Assembly (NCBI RefSeq): GCF_004526235.1
Contig: NZ_CP038159.1
Span: 3,861,977 to 3,925,976 of the forward strand
DNA from: Sphingobacterium sp. CZ-2
GTDB taxonomy: Bacteria; Bacteroidota; Bacteroidia; Sphingobacteriales; Sphingobacteriaceae
Reading direction: 5' to 3'
DNA: 64,000 nucleotides
Shown in pieces: positions 18,455 to 28,380 of this stretch (position 1 is its first letter; each line of letters begins with the position of its first letter). Under the pieces are notes generated by a model. It saw only the letters and a list, made by a program, of their open reading frames with translations. It ran no database searches and had not been told where the DNA came from. The position numbers were made by a program, and so were the translations under genes.

Positions 18455-20254
18455 TTATTTCCATCCAAAAGGTTGTTCTAAAATAGGATTAAGGATCATT
18501 TGAACTTCAGGAATAGGGCGATAATAATACATTGGTTCCACAAAGGTCCTTTTTCGAACTTCCGTCACCATGGTTCCTCCTTGGGTTCCATCGCTCAAAT
18601 ATACTCCAGCTGGACCACCAAACCTACCAATGGTATAATATACCAATGGAACGCCCAAAGAATTTTTTTCACGATTGCTCGGAATCGTCTGCCCTTCGGG
18701 GATTAATTTGATGTCAGGAACGCCATCGCCATTCATATCATAGTTTCCAACACCCGGAAAATACATTCCCTGGGGGATGTTCTCCAAAAGCTTTCCGGCA
18801 TTCCAGCGCATCAGATCATCATATCGTGTATTCTCAAATGCCAGTTCAACCCTTCTCTCCCTTCGGATTTCTAGGATTGTTCCTACATTTGATCCTTGAA
18901 CCATTGGAAAATCAAGCTTTAAAGCAGGATCAGGGCTAGCATTTGCTGTAACCAATACTAAATTAGGCATCCCCACCCGTTTCCGAAGGATATTTATGGT
19001 ATTGTCCAGGTCCGTTTGGGTAATAATTCCTAGTTCTGCCTTTGCCTCTGCTAGGATCAGTAGTACTTCAGCATATCGATGCACTGGAAAATCAATTCCA
19101 TTCAATACATTCTGATCCACACTATTCACATAGCCCTTCCGTTGATGATATCCTGTAAAGTTTTTATTCAATCGTTGTATATAAGTTGTATTACCGGGCT
19201 GTCTTAACCAGGTTGGATAAATCAATGTCTGTGACAACCGGGGATCTCTATCCTTGAATTCCTGAACAAATCCAAATTGCTCATGCCCTGCGATAGCTGT
19301 AAATCGGCTTCCATCTTTCATCAGATAACTTTGAACCAGATCTCTAGAAGGTGATTGTTCATAATCGCCAAAAACAACGGAGTTAACATTTTGGGTCACA
19401 TTCTTAGCTTGATCAAAAGCATTTACTAGAATCACTTCCTTATTGCTGGTCAAGTCCAAAGATTCAAAAAGTGTGGCATAATCCTCCTCTGGCTTGCCTG
19501 AATTATAGATGCTGAATTTTCCAGATTTTATGATTTCTTGCGCAGCGGATTCGGCAACCTTTAAAAAGACTTCTGCTGTTGATTCCAATTTCAACTCTGC
19601 ATGATATTTTCTATAGGTACCTTCATGAAGGGCGATTTTAGCCTGCATCAAAGTAACGGCCCATTTACCTGGAGTTCCCGTTGGAACATTTTCCCGAACA
19701 TTCTTAACAGCGAAATCAAGATCCTCTAAGATTTTTGTCATGACCTCTTCCCTACTGTTCTGTGGATTTTTTAATTCTGCATCTGAGGCATTTAATGTTT
19801 TATCATACCATGGAACATTTGAATACCGTTTGACCATATCATAGTAAAATATAGCTCTATAATATCGCGCTAGGCCTGCATAATGATTTTTTATTTCATC
19901 ACTGACGCTTGCCTTGGTATAGTTTTCTAAAAAATAATTGATATTCCTCAGTCTTCCCCATGACCAGCCTCCCGTAATGGTTTGGGAAGAAGGGCTTCCG
20001 GTCATCATGTTTTTTATCTCTACCGCACCTGTGGTGGAGGCATTGTCTGTAGATTGATCATTCAAATAACTATTCCTATTGTGCAAGCTGACCATACCAT
20101 TCATGTAGAGGGAAAGATCTTCCTCCGTTTTAAAGAAAACTTCTGGTGTGATCAAGGTTTGCGGAAAGCGATCTAGAAACCCCTTCTTGCAAGATATCGT
20201 GAAGCACATTAAACCTGCTATCGGTAATATATATATGTTTTTAAATTTTTTCAT
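18455..20254 (-). CDS. SusD/RagB-family outer-membrane lipoprotein
   Basis: The 599-residue protein has a lipobox TISC near Cys22 followed by KKGFLDRFP, the usual SusD start. The TPR-rich N-terminal domain includes LARYYRAIFYYDMVKRYSNVPWYD. The C-terminal domain contains the RRERRVELAFENTRYDDLMRW block with trailing YPIPEVQM-type ending (here PIPEVQMILNPILEQ). SusD proteins cap SusC barrels and bind the ligand at the cell surface. It lies 19 nt after susC, in the same operon. Ligand specificity cannot be read from the sequence. Confidence 0.96.
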   Translation of the reverse strand: MKKFKNIYILPIAGLMCFTISCKKGFLDRFPQTLITPEVFFKTEEDLSLYMNGMVSLHNRNSYLNDQSTDNASTTGAVEIKNMMTGSPSSQTITGGWSWGRLRNINYFLENYTKASVSDEIKNHYAGLARYYRAIFYYDMVKRYSNVPWYDKTLNASDAELKNPQNSREEVMTKILEDLDFAVKNVRENVPTGTPGKWAVTLMQAKIALHEGTYRKYHAELKLESTAEVFLKVAESAAQEIIKSGKFSIYNSGKPEEDYATLFESLDLTSNKEVILVNAFDQAKNVTQNVNSVVFGDYEQSPSRDLVQSYLMKDGSRFTAIAGHEQFGFVQEFKDRDPRLSQTLIYPTWLRQPGNTTYIQRLNKNFTGYHQRKGYVNSVDQNVLNGIDFPVHRYAEVLLILAEAKAELGIITQTDLDNTINILRKRVGMPNLVLVTANASPDPALKLDFPMVQGSNVGTILEIRRERRVELAFENTRYDDLMRWNAGKLLENIPQGMYFPGVGNYDMNGDGVPDIKLIPEGQTIPSNREKNSLGVPLVYYTIGRFGGPAGVYLSDGTQGGTMVTEVRKRTFVEPMYYYRPIPEVQMILNPILEQPFGWK

Positions 20255-20273
20255 GATATTAAATCGTTTTGAG

Positions 20274-23200
20274 TTAGAAATCTAGGTTCAAACCGGCTGC
20301 AACTTTTCGCTGAAATGGATAAGCCCAAGCGCTATTGTCTGTTCCATTATTTATCGCTTCTGGATCGACAAATTTCTTCACTTCGGAGAATTCGAAGATA
20401 TTCTCGCCGGTTACAAAAAATCGTAATCGACCTAAATTCCAGCGATCTGTAAGGCCTTTTGGAAGGGAATAACCCAATGTTACGTTCTTTATGCGAAGAT
20501 ATGCTCCATTCAATAGGTATTGGGTATTTGGAATGGCAAGACCTTTTCCATCATTTGCATCAGCTAACCAAGATTGCAATACAGGGTAGGTAGCATCATG
20601 GTTGGCATCAGCCAAACCGGCATCCAAATAAGCTTTTGAATGTTTTGCGCGCTGCTCTTCGGAATCCGAACTTTCTCTGTAATGGTCCAAATGCCAAGGA
20701 TAGACATTGGCATAAGGCTGCTGATACGGCCCCCAGAACAAATAGTGTTTTGGATAAAAGTCGCGTTTCAATACCCCTTGAAGGAATACAGAAGCATCGA
20801 ATCCATTCCAATCCATGTTGAGGTTAAAGCCTATCCGGTATCTATCCGCCGAATTACCGATGATCTTCCGATCTTTCATATCATTCTCCGTCAGTCCTAG
20901 TTCAATTTTATTGTTGCCATCCAAGTCTTTAAATTTTGGCCAACCATTAACGATCGTCAATGCTCCCCAAGGAATAATAGCTTTTTGGTCAAGCGCATCA
21001 ATCTCTGCCTGATTCTTGAAAAATCCGTCGCTCTCTAAGCCGTAAATGGTTCCAAATTCATAGCCTTCAAAATAGTTGGATAGCAAGCGTTGGTCATTCT
21101 TGAATTTTGTGATCTTCGCTTTAGAATCAGAAAGAATAACTTTCGCATCGAATCGGAACGGCCTATCGTCAAGTTCAAACTGATCTTTATAACTTACCGA
21201 AACCTCCCAACCCTTAGTTCTTAGATCGGCTACATTCTGTCTGGGAACTGATGCTCCCAATACGCCTGGAAGTTCCTGTCCAGCGGTTAACATACCTGTG
21301 GTTTCGCGGGTATAAATGTCAAAGCCGGCAAAAAATCTATCGTTCAAAAATCCAATATCAGTACCGAAATTCAACGTCGCCACATTTTCCCAAGTATAGG
21401 TGGTTGGGTCGATGGTCAACGGTGGAGCTCCCCAGACCACCTGCTGCTGAGAACCATTGATTAAATAATTCGAAAGGCCCGTCGACATAGTTTGTATGTA
21501 AGAAAAATCACCCACATTCTGGTTTCCTAAACTTCCATAAGAAACCCTAAACTTCAGGTTTGAAAATGTAGGTTTCAAGTTTTGGAAGAATTCTTCATTA
21601 CTCGCAATCCAAGCTGCTGATGCAGATGGGAAGAACCCCCAACGACTTCCTTTTGGAAATCTTGAAGATCCATCATAACGACCCGTTGCTTCGAAGATGT
21701 ATTTATCACCAAATGTATAATTGATCCTTCCGAAGGCACTTTGGGTAGCATAGGTACTGTGTGCAGCGGTTATTCTTGGATCTCCATAGGTCAATGCTAA
21801 GTAAGGTAAAGTGGAGGAGATCAATTTATCACGATAAGCTTGGGTAGTATTCCAGATGTATTCTTCTTGGTTCACCCCTAAAGTTAATCCTATCGCATGC
21901 CTTTCTATTTTCTTGTTATAGTTAGCATATAAATTGAACACATCGTTGAATATTTCTCCCCTTCTATCCTGTACATAGCCATTGCCACCTTCTTCTCGTA
22001 CATCATTTGGGCCAAATCCAATTTTATATTTTTTGGAGTGTTCGGGATACCGCCAATATTCACGCTTAAAACTAGCATCTGCCGTTACGGTCAGATCTCC
22101 ATTTAAAAAGGTTCCAACAGCATTAAAAATATTATGGAAACCAAACATATTCTCATTCAATTTACCACCATCCACTAATTTCGCGGCTAACCGGCCGGCA
22201 GGGTTATTCCCCCAGGTACCATCGGGATTCACTGCCACATCGGTAGGTTTTAAATAATAGATATCTGTCAGGCTTGCATTTGGTCGGTCTCTATTGGTTT
22301 GATAAATATTCATGTTATTATCCACTTTCAACCAAGCCACTGGGGAAAATGAAAACCGCCCTCTGATACCTCTTCGTTGCCAGTTATCTGCAGCCAATCT
22401 GTTCAATCCATTCTCTTTGGTGAAGTCTGCGGATAGGTAATAGTTTACTGGCCTGTTATTAACCTGGGCACCCCCAGAAAATGTTAAGGAATGGACGTGT
22501 GAAAAGGAGGCGTTATGCAAGAAATAATCATTCCAGTTATTTCCTCCCATATAGGCCCATTGGGTCTGATCATCGGGATTGATCCGTACATCCGGTATAC
22601 TTGGATCATCCGATCGTTCTTTTGCCCATTTATAATGTGCCTCACTGTAGTTGACATAATCCCATGGGGTGTTATCGGTGGAGGTCTCTAAAACGCGTGA
22701 AAAGATGTATGGGTCTGTAACTGGATCTGGCATTTCGGTCGGTTTACCCCATGCGGTGGTCACATTGTATCCAATGGACTGTTTCCCTTGACGACCAGAT
22801 TTGGTGGTAATAAGAATAACGCCATAGGTTGCTCTGGCACCATAGATCGCCGCAGATGCCGCATCCCGTAAAACGGTGTAGGTCGCAATATCATTAGGGC
22901 TCAAACGGATCAGATCCCAACTATCAGACACTGGGATCCCATCGATCACGATGAGTGGCGAGCCACCATTGATAGATGTTGTTCCCCGGATATTGATGTT
23001 CGGGATTCCACCTGGGCTCCCATTACCATAGGTGATGTTTAATCCAGGACTGGCGCCCTGTAAGCCTTGCATCACATTGGTAACGGGTCGTGACTCCAAT
23101 TGCTTACCTGATATCTGATCTACCGCTCCTGTAAGATTAATTTTCTTTTGGGTACCAAAACCAACGATCACCACTTCATCCAAATTGCTGGCATCCACCT

Positions 23201-23525
23201 CGAGCTTGACCTCAAGCACTTCATTTGCCTGAACAATAACCTCTTGGGTTTTAAACCCTAAATATCGAAAAATCAAGGTGGAATTATTCGGCAGTCCTTC
23301 CATCCTAAAATTTCCTGCATCGTCGCTAGAGGTCGCTCTATTGCTTCCCTTAACTAAAACACTTACTCCTGAAATTGCCTTTCCCTGCATATCGGTCACT
23401 CTTCCGGTTACTGCATCTGTCTGCGCATGAAGAGATTTAGGAATTATCCAGACAAGTAACAAGAGGAAGGAAATAGTCAGCATGCTACACGCTGAAATCT
23501 TTTTATTTTGGTTAGTCTTCATCAT
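20274..23525 (-). CDS. SusC/RagA-family TonB-dependent outer-membrane transporter
   Basis: The 1083-residue protein has a signal peptide, then a carboxypeptidase-D-like beta-sandwich (VTGRVTDMQGKAISGVSVLV, about 38-110). The TonB-box-like region VDEVVIVGFGTQKK, the plug (LIVIDGIPV, AAIYGARATYGVILITTK) and a full-length barrel follow, and it ends in aromatic-rich sequence at NLDF. It would import a SusD-captured ligand with TonB energy. A TetR gene is transcribed divergently, and matching palindromes lie next to both starts. Confidence 0.97.
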   Translation of the reverse strand: MMKTNQNKKISACSMLTISFLLLLVWIIPKSLHAQTDAVTGRVTDMQGKAISGVSVLVKGSNRATSSDDAGNFRMEGLPNNSTLIFRYLGFKTQEVIVQANEVLEVKLEVDASNLDEVVIVGFGTQKKINLTGAVDQISGKQLESRPVTNVMQGLQGASPGLNITYGNGSPGGIPNINIRGTTSINGGSPLIVIDGIPVSDSWDLIRLSPNDIATYTVLRDAASAAIYGARATYGVILITTKSGRQGKQSIGYNVTTAWGKPTEMPDPVTDPYIFSRVLETSTDNTPWDYVNYSEAHYKWAKERSDDPSIPDVRINPDDQTQWAYMGGNNWNDYFLHNASFSHVHSLTFSGGAQVNNRPVNYYLSADFTKENGLNRLAADNWQRRGIRGRFSFSPVAWLKVDNNMNIYQTNRDRPNASLTDIYYLKPTDVAVNPDGTWGNNPAGRLAAKLVDGGKLNENMFGFHNIFNAVGTFLNGDLTVTADASFKREYWRYPEHSKKYKIGFGPNDVREEGGNGYVQDRRGEIFNDVFNLYANYNKKIERHAIGLTLGVNQEEYIWNTTQAYRDKLISSTLPYLALTYGDPRITAAHSTYATQSAFGRINYTFGDKYIFEATGRYDGSSRFPKGSRWGFFPSASAAWIASNEEFFQNLKPTFSNLKFRVSYGSLGNQNVGDFSYIQTMSTGLSNYLINGSQQQVVWGAPPLTIDPTTYTWENVATLNFGTDIGFLNDRFFAGFDIYTRETTGMLTAGQELPGVLGASVPRQNVADLRTKGWEVSVSYKDQFELDDRPFRFDAKVILSDSKAKITKFKNDQRLLSNYFEGYEFGTIYGLESDGFFKNQAEIDALDQKAIIPWGALTIVNGWPKFKDLDGNNKIELGLTENDMKDRKIIGNSADRYRIGFNLNMDWNGFDASVFLQGVLKRDFYPKHYLFWGPYQQPYANVYPWHLDHYRESSDSEEQRAKHSKAYLDAGLADANHDATYPVLQSWLADANDGKGLAIPNTQYLLNGAYLRIKNVTLGYSLPKGLTDRWNLGRLRFFVTGENIFEFSEVKKFVDPEAINNGTDNSAWAYPFQRKVAAGLNLDF

Positions 23526-23536
23526 AATAAATTAAT

Positions 23537-23551
23537 TGAACATTCATTCAA
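23537..23551. promoter_or_regulatory. Putative TetR operator at the susC promoter
   Basis: TGAACATTCATTCAA contains the imperfect palindrome TGAA-N6-TTCA, the layout of TetR-family operators. It sits directly downstream of a -7-like element for susC, where a bound repressor would block initiation. A near-identical site lies before the divergent TetR gene. The assignment is inference from symmetry, repetition and position. Confidence 0.6.
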
Positions 23552-23555
23552 CAAT

Positions 23556-23563
23556 CAAACCTA
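23556..23563 (-). promoter_or_regulatory. -7 promoter element of susC
   Basis: TAGGTTTG on the minus strand fits TAnnTTTG and is 4 nt from the palindrome at 23537-23551. An ATTG lies about 17 nt upstream as a weak -33 candidate. A second possible -7 element, TATATTTG, lies farther upstream at 23658-23665. Confidence 0.45.
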
Positions 23564-23759
23564 AAACAATTGTATTAATTCAATATTATTTGAAAATGAA
23601 GATTATGTGATTTGGGAATTTCAGTGGGTTAAAAAAATGATTAAGCAGCTAATAAAACAAATATATACTACTGTAAACCATTGTTTTGTGAAAATCAATA
23701 CAGAATTAGTATACGAAATATCAAATATTGTATTGATATTTATTGCGACATTTATTAAC

Positions 23760-23774
23760 TGAACAGTCATTCAA
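23760..23774. promoter_or_regulatory. Putative TetR operator before the regulator gene
   Basis: TGAACAGTCATTCAA differs from the site at 23537-23551 at one position and keeps the TGAA-N6-TTCA symmetry. It lies 14 nt before the TetR start codon and would suit autorepression. Confidence 0.6.
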
Positions 23775-23788
23775 AAAATCTATTTTTA

Positions 23789-24388
23789 ATGGGAAGGAAT
23801 AGCTTAAAAGACGAGCGTCAAAAAGAGATTATAAAAAAATATTATGCCGTAGCAAAAAAGGAAGGCCTAGAAAATACGTCTATTGCTAAGATCGCTTCCG
23901 AAATGAATGTAAACCCAAGTTTGATCATACACTATTTCAAAAATAAAGAGGAATTAACTTATTCCTTGATCGATTATATTTTAGAGAAATACTTGGTTAT
24001 TTATAATCGAAAAAAAATAGAAGATCATGATTTGGGATCATTTTTAATAGAACTTATCCATAAACTATTCAAATCTTGGAATTCTTTATTCAATGAGAGC
24101 GTATTTTACAGTTGTTATGCCTTGGGGTTCCGGGATAAGCTTATAAAAATGAAATTCAAAAACCTCCAGGACTCCCTGAGAAGCCATTTAAAAGAGGTGC
24201 TGGATAAATGTAATGAGGCGGGGATAGTCAACCTACCATCGACAGAGAAAACTGCAGATTTAATTTACATCATGGTAGATGGTGCCTACTATTACCTAAG
24301 CCTTATTTCTGAAAAGGAGGAATACGAAAAGAAACTATTGGAATATAAAAACTATGCCTATCAAACACTTGGTCTGTCTATTGACTAA
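23789..24388 (+). CDS. TetR-family transcriptional regulator
   Basis: The 199-residue protein has an N-terminal TetR helix-turn-helix (about 14-60: GLENTSIAKIASEMNVNPSLI then HYFKNKEEL). A helical ligand-binding C-terminal domain follows. It is divergent from susC-susD-phosphoesterase. Two nearly identical palindromes lie next to susC and next to this gene, so it is probably an autoregulated repressor of the operon. The inducer is unknown. The 3' end overlaps the stop of the convergent small membrane gene by 4 nt. Confidence 0.92.
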   Translation: MGRNSLKDERQKEIIKKYYAVAKKEGLENTSIAKIASEMNVNPSLIIHYFKNKEELTYSLIDYILEKYLVIYNRKKIEDHDLGSFLIELIHKLFKSWNSLFNESVFYSCYALGFRDKLIKMKFKNLQDSLRSHLKEVLDKCNEAGIVNLPSTEKTADLIYIMVDGAYYYLSLISEKEEYEKKLLEYKNYAYQTLGLSID

Positions 24389-24672
24389 TTCACCTGTAAA
24401 GTCTTTTTCCGTTTAGCCAGTTTACGAGCATTAAAGCTTTTATAAAGCCCAAACCCAGCAATAATTACCCACATGGAATTGGAAGTGATATTTGGCAGAT
24501 CCCTAAAATATAATGCACTTGTCACTAATCCCAATCCACCAACAATGTTGATCATTTGATATTTCCAGGAATCGAATGAAATCAATTTAAGGTTTAACAA
24601 CAAAAAGCCTATTGTACAGCAGGAAACCCCAATCCAGCCAATTAATGCTACAAAATTCACCATGTTCATCAT
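24385..24672 (-). CDS. Small membrane protein (CBU_0592-like)
   Basis: The 95-residue protein has three hydrophobic segments (about 5-27, 37-56 and 65-80) and a basic C-terminus, KLAKRKKTLQVN. The pattern recalls CBU_0592-like membrane proteins, which have no known function. Two alternative ATGs lie within the first four codons. It is convergent with the TetR gene. Confidence 0.7.
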   Translation of the reverse strand: MMNMVNFVALIGWIGVSCCTIGFLLLNLKLISFDSWKYQMINIVGGLGLVTSALYFRDLPNITSNSMWVIIAGFGLYKSFNARKLAKRKKTLQVN

Positions 24673-24791
24673 CTCTCCAGTTTTAAATAAACCAAAATAA
24701 CCTTTAACCTTTTCGTTGGAGTGAAGGTTATATTAAGTTTACTTAAACTAAACTGAAATTTCAGGGTGTCAAATCAAATTTGCTTCGCTCC

Positions 24792-24911
24792 GAAACCATA
24801 GTGAAAGCATGGTGAAAGTATGTAAATCCTATGTTGTGCATATTAAAACATGCTTTAAGCATATTATAACCGTGATTTTACAGCGAAATCATGGTTTTAC
24901 CATAGGAAAAC
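24792..24911. repeat. Array of degenerate 11-bp repeats in opposing orientations
   Basis: In the 420-bp gap before gcvP, units occur every 11 bp. First come three in reverse orientation (GAAACCATAGT, GAAAGCATGGT, GAAAGTATGTA at 24792-24824). After a short middle, forward-oriented units follow: CATGCTTTAAG (24849), CATATTATAAC (24860), CGTGATTTTAC (24871), CATGGTTTTAC (24890) and CATAGGAAAAC (24901). They share a form close to CATGSTTTYAC. The gap holds no ORF I would call a gene. A second array of the same kind is at 62812-62915. Confidence 0.6.
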
Positions 24912-25036
24912 ATATGATTTTTGGGTTAGCAACCCAAGAATTACAAACAATACATTTTCAAATTACCAATTGATTATTAGGATTAGAAGAATGCCAAGAT
25001 TATTGACTAAGATTTAATATAAGATTACCTAGAAAC

Positions 25037-25066
25037 GAAAAAAGGTGCCTATAAAAGACACCTTTT
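25037..25066 (-). terminator. Terminator of gcvP
   Basis: An 8-bp stem AAAAGGTG/CACCTTTT (25040-25047 with 25059-25066) is followed on the minus strand by a run of six Ts. It lies 27 nt beyond the gcvP stop codon. Confidence 0.75.
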
Positions 25067-25092
25067 CTAATAAAATTTTATTTTACCTAAGC

Positions 25093-27966
25093 TTATGCTT
25101 CCGCGTAAGCTTCGATTGGAGGACAAGAACAGATCAAGGTTCTGTCTCCTTGAGAATCATTCACCCTACCTACAGAAGGCCAGAATTTATTCACTCTCAA
25201 ATATTCGATTGGATAAGCTGCAGTCTGACGGGAATAAGGTCTATCCCACTCATCACCAGTTACTACGCGCGCTGTATGTGGCGCATGCTTAAGTACGTTG
25301 TCTTTTTGATCCGCATCGCCATTTTCAACCGCAGCAATTTCTTTACGGATAGCGATCAAGGCATCACAGAAACGATCTAATTCTGGTTTAGATTCCGACT
25401 CGGTTGGTTCAACCATTAAGGTACCTGCCACAGGGAAAGAAACCGTTGGGGCATGGAATCCATAGTCCATTAAACGTTTCGCGATATCCGCTACTTCAAT
25501 ACCTACGTTTTTGAAAGAACGACAATCCAAGATCATCTCGTGCGCACAACGACCGTTGGCACCCGCATACAATACCGGATAATGTTGTTCTAAACGAGCT
25601 TTGATATAGTTGGCATTTAAGATCGCTGTTTTGGTAGCTTCTGTCAGGCCTTCTCCGCCCATCATAGCGATGTAAGCATGAGAGATAACCAAGATGGAAG
25701 CCGAACCGAATGGAGCCGCAGAAACTGCGGAAATACCTTCCTCGCCAGAGATCTCAATAACCTCATGGTTAGGTAAGAATGGTACCAAGTGTGCTGCCAC
25801 ACCGATAGGACCCATACCAGGACCACCACCACCATGTGGAATACAGAAGGTTTTGTGTAAGTTCAAGTGACAAACGTCTGCGCCAATATAACCTGGGCTG
25901 GTCAATCCAACCTGCGCATTCATGTTCGCACCATCCATATACACCTGACCACCATTTTCATGGATGATATTACAGATCTCTACAATCGGCTCTTCAAATA
26001 CACCGTGGGTAGATGGATAAGTCACCATTAACGAGTTCAACTTAGCAGCATGCTCTGTTGCTTTTGCCTTAAGGTCTTCCACATCAATGTTTCCACGTTC
26101 ATCACATTTTACCACAACCACTTTCAATCCGGCCATAGAAGCAGATGCAGGGTTGGTACCGTGTGCCGAAGCAGGGATCAAACAGATATCTCTATCAAAA
26201 TCTCCACGGCTATGGTGGTAAGCACGGATTACCATTAATCCAGCATATTCACCTTGTGCACCAGAGTTTGGTTGGAAGGACATTTTTGCAAATCCGGTGA
26301 TCTCACATAACCAATCGTTCAATTCGTTGATCAATTGCATGTAACCACTTGTTTGGTCAACCGGAGCAAATGGATGCAGACCACCAAAACGGGCCCATGT
26401 TACAGGAACCATTTCCGTAGTTGCATTCAATTTCATCGTACAAGATCCCAAAGGAATCATCGAATGGCATAAAGAAAGATCCTTAGCTTCCAATGATTTG
26501 ATGTAACGAAGCATCTCACTTTCAGAGTGGTAGCTGTTGAAAACAGGGTGGGTAAGGTATTCTGAAGCGCGCTCTAGGCTCTCCGGAATAACCACCTCTA
26601 ATTCGTCTACAAAGCTCTGTACATCCACTTCGTTCAAGGACTTGCCAATTACCTTAGCAAATACTTTTACGATGGTTTCCACATCTTGGAAAGTCGTTGT
26701 TTCGTCGATGGAGATCCCTACGGTACCTTCGCCATAGAAGAAGTTCAATTCGTTGTTCAACGCTTCAGACTTCAACGCCACAAACTGATCCGCTACATCG
26801 AAACGTAAGGTATCGAAATAAGCTTCGTTGGTTTGTTTATAGCCCAATGCTTGGATGGCTTTAGAAGTCAAACGAGCAAGGTCATGGATTCTTGATGCAA
26901 TGTTCTTAATGCCTTTTGGACCGTGGTAAACCGCGTAGAAAGAGGCCATAATTGCCAATAATGCCTGTGCTGTACAGATATTGGAAGATGCCTTATCTCT
27001 ACGGATATGTTGCTCACGGGTCTGTAAAGCCATACGCAACGCGTATTCCCCATTCGAATCCGAGGTTACCCCGATGATACGTCCAGGAATGTTACGTTTG
27101 AAGCTATCTTTTGTAGCAAAGAATGCCGCATGAGGACCACCAAAACCCATTGATACACCAAAGCGTTGGGAGTTTCCTACCACCACATCTGCTCCCCATT
27201 CTCCTGGAGGCGTCAATAGCGCTAATGACATCAAATCGGTAGCAACACAGATCGTGATGTTTTTATCATGGGCAAATGCTGTGAATTCTTTATAATCAGC
27301 GATGGAACCATCAGCTGCTGGATATTGGATGAAGGCAGCAAAGACCTCATCGGTAAGATTTTCTACCGTAAGGTCTGCAACACGGATTTCCACACCAAAT
27401 GGAACCGCTCTTGTTTGCAATACATCCAATGTTTGTGGATAGATGTTTGGAGTAACCAAAAATACATTGGCATCCTTGTTCTTACGTGCGCTGTACAACA
27501 TGAACATCCCTTCGGCTGCTGCTGTAGCCTCGTCCAATAAGGAAGCGTTAGCAATTTCCAATCCGGTCAGATCAGACACCATCGTTTGGAAGTTCAACAA
27601 AGCCTGTAAACGGCCCTGTGCGATCTCCGCTTGGTAGGGCGTATATTGCGTATACCATCCTGGATTTTCAAACACGTTACGCTGAATAACCCCAGGAAGG
27701 ATCACATCATTATACCCTTGACCGATATAAGACTTGAAAACCTTGTTCTTCTCTGCGATTTGAGCAATCTTTTCCAGGTAAGCCACTTCGCTAAGTGCTT
27801 TTGGAAGCTTTAATGCCTCTTTCTTACGAATTTGCGCTGGAACTGTCTGCTCGATCAACTCGTCCAAGGAACTCACGCCTAAAACGGTTAACATCTCTTC
27901 TACTTGCGTAGAGCTTGGACCGTTGTGGCGATCCTCAAATTTCTCTTGGTAAAATACGTTACTCAT
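25093..27966 (-). CDS. gcvP: Glycine dehydrogenase (decarboxylating), P protein
   Basis: The 957-residue protein is the single-chain form of the glycine cleavage P protein. It decarboxylates glycine with PLP and passes the methylamine to the H protein lipoyl arm. The PLP-lysine region is [20 protein letters not shown], and the N-terminal half carries the paired domain of the fused form. The [10 protein letters not shown] start at 27964-27966 is chosen. The longer reading begins at a GTG, 18 codons upstream, and would place the promoter element inside the gene. gcvT lies about 11.7 kb away in this window. gcvH and the lipoamide dehydrogenase gene are not seen. Confidence 0.97.
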   Translation of the reverse strand: MSNVFYQEKFEDRHNGPSSTQVEEMLTVLGVSSLDELIEQTVPAQIRKKEALKLPKALSEVAYLEKIAQIAEKNKVFKSYIGQGYNDVILPGVIQRNVFENPGWYTQYTPYQAEIAQGRLQALLNFQTMVSDLTGLEIANASLLDEATAAAEGMFMLYSARKNKDANVFLVTPNIYPQTLDVLQTRAVPFGVEIRVADLTVENLTDEVFAAFIQYPAADGSIADYKEFTAFAHDKNITICVATDLMSLALLTPPGEWGADVVVGNSQRFGVSMGFGGPHAAFFATKDSFKRNIPGRIIGVTSDSNGEYALRMALQTREQHIRRDKASSNICTAQALLAIMASFYAVYHGPKGIKNIASRIHDLARLTSKAIQALGYKQTNEAYFDTLRFDVADQFVALKSEALNNELNFFYGEGTVGISIDETTTFQDVETIVKVFAKVIGKSLNEVDVQSFVDELEVVIPESLERASEYLTHPVFNSYHSESEMLRYIKSLEAKDLSLCHSMIPLGSCTMKLNATTEMVPVTWARFGGLHPFAPVDQTSGYMQLINELNDWLCEITGFAKMSFQPNSGAQGEYAGLMVIRAYHHSRGDFDRDICLIPASAHGTNPASASMAGLKVVVVKCDERGNIDVEDLKAKATEHAAKLNSLMVTYPSTHGVFEEPIVEICNIIHENGGQVYMDGANMNAQVGLTSPGYIGADVCHLNLHKTFCIPHGGGGPGMGPIGVAAHLVPFLPNHEVIEISGEEGISAVSAAPFGSASILVISHAYIAMMGGEGLTEATKTAILNANYIKARLEQHYPVLYAGANGRCAHEMILDCRSFKNVGIEVADIAKRLMDYGFHAPTVSFPVAGTLMVEPTESESKPELDRFCDALIAIRKEIAAVENGDADQKDNVLKHAPHTARVVTGDEWDRPYSRQTAAYPIEYLRVNKFWPSVGRVNDSQGDRTLICSCPPIEAYAEA

Positions 27967-28001
27967 TGTTGTATTTATTGTAACTTTTTGGAACTGATGT
28001 G

Positions 28002-28009
28002 CAAAGATA
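28002..28009 (-). promoter_or_regulatory. -7 promoter element of gcvP
   Basis: TATCTTTG on the minus strand lies 35 nt upstream of the ATG at 27966. It fits TAnnTTTG and helps choose that start over the GTG at 28020. Confidence 0.6.
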
Positions 28010-28020
28010 CGCTTTTTCAC

Positions 28021-28380
28021 GCGAATTTCTTAACCCACAATAGGGTGCAAAACTTTTATAATTATATCAAACGATTGCGTATAATATTATGCGCAAAACA
28101 ATTTCAAACCCAATACGATACAAGAATTTTAAAAAGGCGGTTAATTCCTTGTTTTTACAGCAATACGCTTCCTGAATTATCGTAAATCAATGTATACCTA
28201 TACTTTAAAAAAAAGACAATCAATAAACAATTTCCTTTCATTTTCGCTATTGAGGACCGCCCATTCTATAAAGAAATAACAGCATTAACGCCTTAAAAAT
28301 TAAGAATTTATAATAATATCGCCGTTTTTAATAATGATAGGAATCTTTGTTAATTTAGGCGCAAGCCAATTAAAAATTTT
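28021..28380. other. AT-rich intergenic region between gcvP and the divergent amidinotransferase-like gene
   Basis: About 360 bp carry no convincing gene. The region contains a near-palindrome at 28077-28094 (GCGTATAATATTATGCGC, 16 of 18 positions symmetrical), 68 nt upstream of the gcvP -7 element. The rest is AT-rich and probably holds the promoter of the plus-strand gene at 28381, which I could not place with confidence. I see no glycine-riboswitch fold. Confidence 0.45.

Noticed and set aside
28018..28020. GTG as the gcvP start
   Set aside because: It adds 18 residues absent from the family and would place the -7 element inside the gene; the ATG at 27966 fits better.
28021..28380. Glycine riboswitch upstream of gcvP
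   Set aside because: I saw no tandem aptamer pattern. The region is AT-rich without the conserved paired arms. The gcvT upstream region likewise lacks it.
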